Below are positions 46,902 to 53,675 of a stretch of DNA of 64,000 nucleotides, piece by piece. The notes under the pieces were generated by a model that saw only the letters and a list, made by a program, of their open reading frames with translations, was not told the origin of the DNA and did no database searches. The stretch comes from Parvularcula sp. BBD 1991-13. Its GTDB lineage: Bacteria; Pseudomonadota; Alphaproteobacteria; Caulobacterales; Parvularculaceae. The stretch lies in NCBI GenBank assembly GCA_001657385.1, contig LYSZ01000001.1:186001-250000 (forward strand). Reading direction: 5' to 3'. Position numbers and translations under genes: made by a program. The number at the start of each line of letters is the position of its first letter. The stretch's first letter is position 1.

Positions 46902-47294
46902 AAGGGCGAAGGGGGCGGCATTGGGATTGATGAAAACCGGCCTGCTGATTGCGGGGGCGTCTGGGGGCTTGGCGCAATGCTGTACGCGCCGACCCGCTCA
47001 GGAGACGATTACGTCTACGGCCATGACGGCGCCAATGAGCCGGCGATCAACGTCGCCCTGCGGATCAATCCGCAAACGGACGACGCCCTGATTGCGCTGA
47101 CGAACGGTCATGCCTCGCTCGCCTCCGACATCGGCGCCGAATGGACGCTGTGGCAGACCGGTTATCCGGATGTCCTGTCGACGCGGAAAGCCCTGAAAAG
47201 CGCGCTTGTCCCCGCGCTTGTCGGCGGCGGCGCGATCTTCATCGCTTTCTTTCTCCTCTCACGACGGCTGTCCTCCGCGCCCGCGCGGCGATAA
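46902..47294 (+). pseudogene. 3' remnant of a serine hydrolase (beta-lactamase class C-like) gene
   Basis: A frame of about 130 codons opens only after a stop at 46899-46901 and reads GVWGLGAMLYAPTRSGDDYVYGHDGANEPAINVALRINPQ, then LIALTNGH, then a C-terminal membrane segment (SALVPALVGGGAIFIAFFLLS). This matches the last third of beta-lactamase-family serine hydrolases: the GHDG-type box near the active site and the ILVVLTNG strand. The N-terminal catalytic SxxK and YxN parts are missing upstream. It lies between the efflux channel and the heme transporter and is presumably decaying. A functional shorter product from ATG 46977 is unlikely. Confidence 0.6.
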
Positions 47295-47387
47295 GACCGC
47301 GCGGTCAAAAGGGGAGGAGAGCTTCCGGGCGCGCCGGCCGCGCCTTCCTGGCCCCGTAGGCCTTGCGATCGCCGTTTCTATTGCTTT

Positions 47388-47402
47388 TGATAATTATTAT
47401 CA
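47388..47402. promoter_or_regulatory. Fur-type binding site before hmuT
   Basis: TGATAATTATTATCA is a perfect 7-1-7 palindrome matching the Fur consensus half site TGATAAT, in an AT-rich stretch about 100 bases ahead of hmuT. It would repress the hemin uptake operon when iron is plentiful. Confidence 0.7.
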
Positions 47403-47500
47403 TTAAACTGCGGGCGCAGCGGCGGCCGGGCGCCGCCGTCCCGTCCGACATTATTCGTCGTCCCTGTCCGCCGCTTTTGGCCCATTGTGGAGAAAACCAT

Positions 47501-48379
47501 ATGCCCAAGTTCATGCGCTCACCCCCGGCGATCGTTGCGATTGTCGCGATCCTCGCTGTCCAGATCACCCCTGGCGCGCATGCGCAGGACCGGGTCGTTT
47601 CCGTCGGCGGCGACCTGACCGAGATCATCTACGCGCTCGGCGCCGGCGAACGGATCGTCGCCACCGATTCGACCAGCGTTTATCCCGAGGCCGCGGGGCA
47701 GACGCCGAAGGTCGGCTATCTGCGGCGTCTTTCCGCGGAGGGCGTCTTGTCGGTGGAGCCGGATCTCGTCCTGGTCAGCGGCGCGGCGCGTCCGCGCGAA
47801 GCCGTGGCGCAGATCCGCGCCGCCGGCGTGCGCATGATCGAGATGGAGCCCGACTACACCATCGGCGGCGTCCTTGAGAAAACCCGCATCGTCGCGGAAA
47901 CCCTCGGCCTTGAGGCGCGGGGCCGGACTTTCGCCGCGGAAATCGAGCGCGCCTGGGCCGACGCGCAACGCGCCATGGACGCCCTCGACATCTCGCCCAG
48001 CGTTCTGTTTTTCGCGGCGACCCCGGACGGTGCGCCGCGGGCGGCCGGCGCGGACACGGCGGCGGACGGCGTCATCCGGCTGATTGGCGGGCGGAACGTC
48101 TTCGCGGACCATTCCGGGTACAAATCGCTCTCGCTGGAAGCGGCGGTGGCCGCCGATCCGGACATCATCCTCATCATGACCCATCATGCCGACCGCGTCG
48201 GCGGGGCCGAGGCCGTTTACGCCCATCCCGCCCTGTCCCTGACCACGGCGGCGAAGGAGCGCCGCATCTTCTTCGTCGACCAGCTTTCCGTGATGCAGTT
48301 CGGGCCGCGCATGCCGGCGGCGATCGCAAGCCTTGTCGCTGACATTGCAGCCAGTCAAGCCGCCCATGACGACAGCTGA
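47501..48379 (+). CDS. hmuT: Hemin ABC transporter substrate-binding protein
   Basis: A 292-residue periplasmic binding protein with a signal peptide (end PGAHAQDR). The helical-backbone class III fold is seen in RVVSVGGDLTEIIYALGAGERIVATDSTSVYPEAA and PKVGYLRRLSAEGVLSVEPDLVLVS. A Tyr in the PEAA..KVGYLRRLS region and a conserved C-terminal HPALSLTTAAKERRIFFVDQ fit heme-binding HmuT/PhuT. The binding protein delivers heme to the permease. The start ATG has GGAG nine bases upstream. It is under the upstream Fur-type site. Confidence 0.93.
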   Translation: MPKFMRSPPAIVAIVAILAVQITPGAHAQDRVVSVGGDLTEIIYALGAGERIVATDSTSVYPEAAGQTPKVGYLRRLSAEGVLSVEPDLVLVSGAARPREAVAQIRAAGVRMIEMEPDYTIGGVLEKTRIVAETLGLEARGRTFAAEIERAWADAQRAMDALDISPSVLFFAATPDGAPRAAGADTAADGVIRLIGGRNVFADHSGYKSLSLEAAVAADPDIILIMTHHADRVGGAEAVYAHPALSLTTAAKERRIFFVDQLSVMQFGPRMPAAIASLVADIAASQAAHDDS

Positions 48380-49469
48380 CGTCCGCCCGCCCGTCGACAT
48401 TGCGAGGCTGGGGGAAGCCAGGCGCCGCCGCGGCGCCGCGGTCCTCATCGCCTGCGCCATTCTGTGCGGCGCCGGGATCGTCGCCGGCGTCGTCTTCGGG
48501 CCGCTGGCGATCGGCGCCGGCGATTTTGTCTCGGTCCTGATCAAACAGGTCGGCGTCGGCGACGCGGCCGGCGTATCGGCGGTCAAGATCGGCGTCATCG
48601 AACAGATCCGCGCCCCGCGCGCATTGCTCGCCTTCGCGGTCGGCGCCGCGCTCGGCTCGGCAGGCGCGGCGATGCAGGGGTTCTTTCGCAACCCGCTCGC
48701 CGATCCGGGCCTTGTCGGCGTTTCCGCCGGCGGCGCCCTGGCGGCGGTCGCGATGATCGTCCTGGGGGGCGGCGTTCTCGCACCCCTTGCCGAGGCGTTC
48801 GGCGCCTTCGCCATGCCGGTGGTGGCGTTCCTCGGCTCTTTCGCGGCGGTGTTCCTGATCTATCGCCTATCGATGCTCGACGGGCGGGTGATCGTGGCGA
48901 CCATGCTCCTGGCGGGGGTGGCCGCCAACGCACTGGCCTATTCCGGGATCGGCTATCTGACCTTTCTCGCCGACGACGCGCAGTTGCGCGACCTGACCTT
49001 CTGGACGCTCGGCAGTCTCGGCGGCGCCACCTGGGCGCGCATTCTGCCCGCGCTGTTGCTGATCGGCGTCGCCGTCGCCGGCCTGCTGACGCTGGCGCGG
49101 CCCATGAACGGCCTTCTGCTCGGGGAGGCGGATGCGGCGTCCCTCGGCGTCGAAGTTGAAAAGATCAAGACTAGGGCCGCGTTGTTCACGGCGATCGGCG
49201 TCGGCGCGGCGACGGCGGTGTGCGGCATCGTCAATTTCGTCGGCCTGGTCGTGCCGCATCTTGTCCGCCTCATGACCGGGCCCGACCACCGCTATGTCAT
49301 GCCCGGCTCGGCGCTGCTCGGCGGGGCGCTCGTTCTGTTCTCGGACCTTGTCGCGCGCCTGTCGGTTACGCCGGCGGAACTGCCCCTTGGCGTGGTGACG
49401 GCGGCCGTGGGCGCGCCGTTTTTCTTCTGGCTGCTGATCAGGGACAAGAGCAGGGGCGGTCTTGGATGA
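48366..49469 (+). CDS. hmuU: Hemin ABC transporter permease
   Basis: A 367-residue FecCD-type permease with about ten membrane helices. Signature segments are RAPRALLAFAVGAALGSAGAAMQGFFRNPLADPGLVGVSAGG, LLLAGVAANALAYSGI, and the coupling region near VVPHLVRLMTGPDHR. ATG 48366 overlaps the hmuT stop region by 14 bases, implying translational coupling. The longer upstream start is unlikely. It forms the membrane channel of the heme importer with HmuV. Confidence 0.95.
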   Translation: MTTADVRPPVDIARLGEARRRRGAAVLIACAILCGAGIVAGVVFGPLAIGAGDFVSVLIKQVGVGDAAGVSAVKIGVIEQIRAPRALLAFAVGAALGSAGAAMQGFFRNPLADPGLVGVSAGGALAAVAMIVLGGGVLAPLAEAFGAFAMPVVAFLGSFAAVFLIYRLSMLDGRVIVATMLLAGVAANALAYSGIGYLTFLADDAQLRDLTFWTLGSLGGATWARILPALLLIGVAVAGLLTLARPMNGLLLGEADAASLGVEVEKIKTRAALFTAIGVGAATAVCGIVNFVGLVVPHLVRLMTGPDHRYVMPGSALLGGALVLFSDLVARLSVTPAELPLGVVTAAVGAPFFFWLLIRDKSRGGLG

Positions 49470-50221
49470 CCCTGACGCTGAAAACCGCATCGGTGATCCG
49501 CGGCGGCCGGGCCATCCTGGACAGGGCGAGCCTTGTCTGCGAAGCCGGACGCTTCTCGGCCCTGTGCGGTCCCAACGGAGCGGGCAAGACGACGGCCCTG
49601 TCGGCAATGTCCGGCGCGATCCGGTGCGACGCCGGGGCGGCGCTGTTCGAGGGCCGGCCCTTGCGCGCCTTCCGGCCGGCGGTCCTGGCCCGGCGGCGCG
49701 CCGTCGTATCGCAAAGCTCCCCCTTGAGTTTTCCGTTCCAGGTGCATGAAGTGGTGGCCATGGGCCGCGCGCCGCATCAGGGCCGCACCGGCGCGGCGGA
49801 CGACCGACGCATTGTCGCAGAAGCGATCCGGCTGCTCGACCTGGAGTCGCTGGTCGAGCGCAATTACCTGACCTTGTCCGGCGGCGAGCGTCAGCGGGTG
49901 CAGATTGCCCGCGCCCTGGCCCAGGTCTGGGAAGCGCCGGCGGCCGGCGGCGCGCGCTGGCTGCTCCTGGACGAGCCGACGGCCGCGCTTGACCTCAAAC
50001 ACCAGATCGACCTGATGGCGCTGCTTGCGCGGCTGGCCGGCGAGGGCTGGGGGATCGCGGCGGTCCTGCACGACCTCCACCTTGTCAAGGCGTATGCGGA
50101 CGATGTCGTCCTGTTCAAGAACGGCGCCGTCGTCGGCGCCGGTCCGGTGGGCGATCATCTGACGCCTGAACGGGTGCAGGCGGTGTTCGACCTCGCCGAG
50201 CCTTACGCCATGGCCGGTTGA
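49466..50221 (+). CDS. hmuV: Hemin ABC transporter ATP-binding protein
   Basis: A 251-residue ATPase: Walker A GPNGAGKTT, Q-loop SQSSPLSFPF, signature LSGGERQRVQIARAL, Walker B WLLLDEPTAALDLKHQ and H-loop AVLHDLH. It powers the heme importer. Starts in an ATGA overlap with hmuU. Its 3' end overlaps the converging monooxygenase gene by 19 bases, so antisense transcription may occur. Confidence 0.96.
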   Translation: MTLTLKTASVIRGGRAILDRASLVCEAGRFSALCGPNGAGKTTALSAMSGAIRCDAGAALFEGRPLRAFRPAVLARRRAVVSQSSPLSFPFQVHEVVAMGRAPHQGRTGAADDRRIVAEAIRLLDLESLVERNYLTLSGGERQRVQIARALAQVWEAPAAGGARWLLLDEPTAALDLKHQIDLMALLARLAGEGWGIAAVLHDLHLVKAYADDVVLFKNGAVVGAGPVGDHLTPERVQAVFDLAEPYAMAG

Positions 50222-50532
50222 GGCCCGGACGACAGGACGACCGTGAATCCCTCGAATTCGGGCCGGTCGAGATAGAGCGACCGGTTGTCGCCGGCGTTCC
50301 TGTGCGCCTTGCGAAACGCCTCCGACGTCGTCCAGGCTTGGAACGCCGCCTCGCAGTCCCACACCGTATGCGTTGCGTAGAGCACTTGGTCCTCACGCTC
50401 GGGACCGCGCGCCAGGTGAAACGCGCGAAATCCCGGCACGCCGGCCAGATGGGTCTCGCGCGTCGCCCAGACCTGTTCGAAATCGGCTTCCGAGCCGGGC
50501 GCGATCTTGAAACGGTTCATGGCGATAAACAT
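50203..50532 (-). CDS. Antibiotic biosynthesis monooxygenase-family heme-degrading enzyme
   Basis: A 109-residue ABM-fold (ferredoxin-like dimeric) protein: MFIAMNRFKIAPGSEADFEQVWATRETHLAGVPGFRAFHLARG, ATHTVWDCEAAFQAWTTSEAFRKAHRNAG. This matches the IsdG/IsdI-like class that opens the heme ring and releases iron. GGAG lies 12 bases before ATG 50532. Its place opposite hmuTUV and behind the PepSY-TM gene strongly supports a role in heme iron release. Candidate heme-ligand His residues lie in THLAG and KAHRNAG; the exact oxygenase class is inferred. Confidence 0.85.
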   Translation of the reverse strand: MFIAMNRFKIAPGSEADFEQVWATRETHLAGVPGFRAFHLARGPEREDQVLYATHTVWDCEAAFQAWTTSEAFRKAHRNAGDNRSLYLDRPEFEGFTVVLSSGPQPAMA

Positions 50533-50604
50533 AAGCGTTGCTCCTTTTCGCACCGGCCGCCGCAGGCGCCTCATGCGCGCGCAGCCGGCGGCGGCGAAAT
50601 CCGT

Positions 50605-52182
50605 TTATGACGATGGCGCAAGCCTTGTCCTGTGGCGCGCTTCGGGCCGGCGTTTGGGGAGCGCCGCCGACAGCCCGAGCCCGATCGCGCCGAGCGCCAG
50701 CAGGCAACCGTCCGTCCACGCCGTCGGCGCGTGGTCGGCGCCGCCGAGGCCCGCCCAGACCGGATGATCCGTCATCGCTCCGTTCAGCATGACCGCGACG
50801 ATCAGGGCCGCGCCCGACGCCGCCAGCAATTCGGTGGCGGCGCGGTATTCGTTCCCGCGCAGGAAGGCGTATCCAATGGCGGCGAACCAGATCGCGAAGT
50901 ATGTCCACCCGGTCCAGGCCATGCGCGAGGCTTCCGCGCCGGCGTATAATACATTGTGTACGAACAGCCCGGCGCTTGCGGCGACAACGCCCATGCACAC
51001 ACCGACGACAAGGCGGCTGAGACGCCGGTAAAAGCGCCGCCCGCGCTTTCCTTCCTTGCCATGGAGGCGCCGCTCGATCCACATCATGATCCCCATGACG
51101 GTGATGACGGCGAGCGCAATCCCAAGCAGAAAATAAAGAGCCTTCAGCGCGATTCCGCCATAGGTCCCGTAATGCAGGGGCGTGACGGCGCCGACGACGC
51201 GGTTCGCGGGCGTGTCCGCAGCCGCGGCGGGATTGCGCACGGGCGCGCCCGAAACGCCGCTGACGGAAACCGCCTCCACGGTCTTCAATTCCGTATCCGG
51301 AGAGAAATAAACATCGAATGTCGCCGCCCTGTCGCCCCAGTGATGGGCGACCATGTAAAGCGGCGCATGGCCGCTTTCAGGGTGGCGCATGGCGGCGATA
51401 TCATCCACGGAAAGCATGGGCGCGGCGATCCCGACGGCGGCGGGCGGCTCGCCGACGACCGCGTCGATCAGCGCTTCCTGATCGCCCTTGAAGGCGAGGA
51501 CCGCAATGATCGGCGCGAGGAGGGCGACAATGCCGAGGAATGCGCCGGAAAACGCGATCATCGCATAAAACGGCAATCCCCAAAGCCCGAGCACCTTGTG
51601 CGTATCCTGCCATTTCAGCCGCACCGACCGGAGGTAGCGCAGCGAGAACAGCTCTTCGCGAATCTTGGTGTGCGCGACGACGCCGGTGACGATGGACAGG
51701 ATCAGGATCACCCCCGCGACGCCGACCAGCGCGCGCCCGACCGTGCGCCCCCCAAGCGCCGCCGGCCACATCAGGTCGCGGTGAAAATCGTAAAGCCACT
51801 GCGCCATGCCGTCCGCGCGCGACGGCAGGCGGTCAAGGCTCGCCGGATGCCAGCGCGCGACATGGTCGGCGTCCCGACCGTCGGCGCCGCGCACGCGCCC
51901 GAAAGCCTGGTAATAAGGTTCGTACACGGTGGGAAAGCCGATATTCAGGATTTCTATGTCGCCGCCGGTTTCCAACGCATCGGTCCACGCGGTCAGGGTA
52001 TCGTCGAACGGCGCCGGGCTTTGCGCCAGCGTAATGCGCTTGGCCGGATCCTCCCAGGCGAGCATTTCATGATGGAAAAGCGCGATGCAGCCTGAAAAAC
52101 AGACCACAAAGACGAACAGGCCGAGCGTTACGCCAGTCCATGAATGGAGATCGTAATTGCGGTCGTGACGCGCTCGGTTCAC
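50605..52182 (-). CDS. PepSY-associated TM helix protein (iron-uptake membrane protein, PiuB-like)
   Basis: A 525-residue inner-membrane protein. The first membrane segment sits in DLHSWTGVTLGLFVFVVCFSGCIALFHHEMLAWEDP with an early His pair, and a second helix pair follows GRALVGVAGVILILSIVTGVVAHTKI and HKVLGLWGLPFYAMIAFSGAFLG. PepSY-like periplasmic domains are in between, and four more helices toward the C-terminus. Such proteins are thought to reduce ferric-siderophore or metal complexes with heme b in the membrane. It lies second to last in the leftward operon, 72 bases ahead of the monooxygenase gene. Confidence 0.88.
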   Translation of the reverse strand: MNRARHDRNYDLHSWTGVTLGLFVFVVCFSGCIALFHHEMLAWEDPAKRITLAQSPAPFDDTLTAWTDALETGGDIEILNIGFPTVYEPYYQAFGRVRGADGRDADHVARWHPASLDRLPSRADGMAQWLYDFHRDLMWPAALGGRTVGRALVGVAGVILILSIVTGVVAHTKIREELFSLRYLRSVRLKWQDTHKVLGLWGLPFYAMIAFSGAFLGIVALLAPIIAVLAFKGDQEALIDAVVGEPPAAVGIAAPMLSVDDIAAMRHPESGHAPLYMVAHHWGDRAATFDVYFSPDTELKTVEAVSVSGVSGAPVRNPAAAADTPANRVVGAVTPLHYGTYGGIALKALYFLLGIALAVITVMGIMMWIERRLHGKEGKRGRRFYRRLSRLVVGVCMGVVAASAGLFVHNVLYAGAEASRMAWTGWTYFAIWFAAIGYAFLRGNEYRAATELLAASGAALIVAVMLNGAMTDHPVWAGLGGADHAPTAWTDGCLLALGAIGLGLSAALPKRRPEARHRTRLAPSS

Positions 52183-52194
52183 GGCGGGGCTCCC

Positions 52195-52512
52195 TTAGAC
52201 AGGCGGATCGACGAAAACGGTCACGGCGCCGCCGATAACGGTGAGGGCGATCAAGCCGCCCGCGACGCGCCATCTGTTCGCGTCCCAGTAGCACCAGAAC
52301 TGAAACCCCGCCCAGATCAGCGGGACCGCCAGCGAAAGCCACAAGGCGAGTTCCGAAAACGGTCCCGGCGCGGTGAGCAACATCGCCGAGGTCAGCAACA
52401 GCGTCGCCGCGAGCGACCAGAAGAGCGCCCCGGCAAGGCGCGGCGCCTTGTACGTGGCGAAGGCGAGGCCGGCGAGGGCGAGCCCGCCCGCAGCGATCGG
52501 CAAAAGGCTCAT
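52195..52512 (-). CDS. Small membrane protein of the iron operon
   Basis: A 105-residue protein with about four predicted membrane helices (SLLPIAAGGLALAGLAFATYKAP; LAGALFWSLAATLLLTSAMLL; SELALWLSLAVPLIWAGFQFWCYW; RVAGGLIALTVIGGAVTVFV). I do not recognise the family firmly. In related iron-uptake operons, DUF3649- or DUF3325-type small membrane proteins sit beside PepSY-TM genes, so a similar role is inferred. It starts in an ATGA overlap with the DUF3325 gene and ends 12 bases before the PepSY-TM start. Confidence 0.75.
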   Translation of the reverse strand: MSLLPIAAGGLALAGLAFATYKAPRLAGALFWSLAATLLLTSAMLLTAPGPFSELALWLSLAVPLIWAGFQFWCYWDANRWRVAGGLIALTVIGGAVTVFVDPPV

Positions 52513-52865
52513 CCGGCCGCTCCCGTCGCCGTCGCGGCGGTTGCAAGCACGATCGCGCCGGCGCCGGCCGCAGCGCCGCTGGCGACGTGCCAGCCTGGGC
52601 GCAGGGCTGATATCAGCATGCTGAGGATGCCTGCGGCGCTGACCGCGCCGATCCAGATCGCGACGCCGCGCTCCCACCCGTGCGGTTGCGCGAACAGCCA
52701 CAAAGCAGCCAGGAGCGCCGCCCAAGCAGCGGCCCGCGCGGCGGCTCGGGCCTGTTGCGACGAGTTCAGAACCGCGACGGCCGTGCGCCGTTCGCCCGCC
52801 TGGTAGAAGAGGGCGCAGGCCATATAGGCGAGAACGCCGCCGAGACCGGTTACGAGCGCGCTCAT
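52509..52865 (-). CDS. DUF3325-like small membrane protein
   Basis: A 118-residue protein with three or four membrane segments: ALVTGLGGVLAYMACALFYQ, then a helical loop with NSSQQARAAARAA, then WAALLAALWLFAQPHGWERGVAIWIGAVSAAGILSMLISALRPG. The order and the WGW-like HGWERGVAIWIG motif resemble DUF3325, a family found with siderophore uptake and PepSY-TM genes. The start (ATG 52865) lacks a clear ribosome site; further in-frame codons extend upstream. It is the first gene of the leftward iron operon. Confidence 0.7.
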   Translation of the reverse strand: MSALVTGLGGVLAYMACALFYQAGERRTAVAVLNSSQQARAAARAAAWAALLAALWLFAQPHGWERGVAIWIGAVSAAGILSMLISALRPGWHVASGAAAGAGAIVLATAATATGAAG

Positions 52866-53092
52866 TGGAATATCCGCGCCGCCCCCGCGCGCGACGACGT
52901 TAATGGCGATAATCCTCTCGCCGAGGGGGGGCGGCAAAGCCATCTTGATACGGATCGTTTCAACGTCGTCTCCCGGTTCTCGCAAAGGTCCTGGACGCGC
53001 GTCGACGGTCCCGCAGGCTCACGCCCCTCGGGCGGCGCGCCGCCCGCAGAGAAGCCGTCATGCGCGCCCGCATCGACGTTTTCTACCTAATA

Positions 53093-53110
53093 ATGCAAAT
53101 TACTCGCAAT
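53093..53110. promoter_or_regulatory. Fur-like palindrome ahead of the leftward iron operon
   Basis: ATGCAAATTACTCGCAAT is an imperfect inverted repeat (GCAAAT / CGCAAT arms) in an AT-rich patch about 230 bases upstream of the DUF3325 start. It resembles Fur-family operators of the TTGCGA-type, less certain than the perfect site at 47388. The rest of 52866-53310 has no credible gene. Confidence 0.4.
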
Positions 53111-53310
53111 AAATAACAGCTTTCATGCGGGCGCACAAGTCAAATTCTCAGGCGCGCCGCCTGGGGCGCCTTCTGGGCGGCGGTCTGAAACGCCGTCTCT
53201 CGACCTGATTCCGTTACGCCCGGCAGGCTTTCGTCCGCGCGAACGAATGCTTTCGCGCACAGGACCAAGGCGCTTTCGGCGCATCGAACCCCGCAGGGTT
53301 TCGGAAAAAG

Positions 53311-53346
53311 CAAAGAAACAAAGGCGCCGCCAAAGCGGCGGCGCTT
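53311..53346 (-). terminator. Intrinsic terminator downstream of tRNA-Arg
   Basis: On the minus strand AAG-CGCCGCC pairs with GGCGGCG-CCTT (one bulge) and is followed by a T-rich tail (TGTTTCTTTGCTTTTTCC). It lies about 75 bases beyond the tRNA. Two further hairpins precede it, at 53402-53423 and 53362-53382 (perfect GGTTCGAA / TTCGAACC). Confidence 0.5.
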
Positions 53347-53418
53347 TGCCAATGGCGCGACGGTTCGAACTTCGTTCGAACCTGAATTTGAAGGAAGGTG
53401 ACGCCATTCCCGAAGGGA

Positions 53419-53495
53419 TGGCGCACCGGGGAAGATTCGAACTCCCGACCCCCAGATTCGTAGTCTGGTGCTCTATCCAGCTGAGCTACCGGTGC
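53419..53495 (-). tRNA. tRNA-Arg(ACG)
   Basis: The minus strand folds into a full 77-base cloverleaf. The acceptor stem is GCACCGG / CCGGTGC, with discriminator G and encoded CCA. The D-arm has GCTC AGCTGGATA GAGC. The anticodon stem CCAGA / TCTGG holds loop CTACGAA, giving anticodon ACG (Arg; A34 would be edited to inosine). The T-arm is GGGAG TTCGAAT CTTCC. No intron or mismatch is seen apart from a G-T pair. Confidence 0.97.
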
Positions 53496-53675
53496 CGCTG
53501 CGGCGCGAAGACCACGCCGAGCGCGCGGTTTAACCTCAACTGACGCACAAATGCAAGGGCTGTTTTTCGCCGCCTTTCTGCGCGCCCTTTTGCGCCCGTC
53601 GTTCCGCATGTTGCGCTGCCCGGTCGACGACTGATAGGTCTGCGCGGGAGACGATATCAGCCGGAGACGATACAT

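Noticed and set aside
46882-47091. Short plus frame overlapping the serine hydrolase remnant
   Set aside because: It lies in a different frame from the recognisable hydrolase remnant and has no homology or ribosome site of its own.
53123-53407. Minus-strand frame downstream of tRNA-Arg
   Set aside because: It contains the terminator and two hairpins, with no recognisable protein features.
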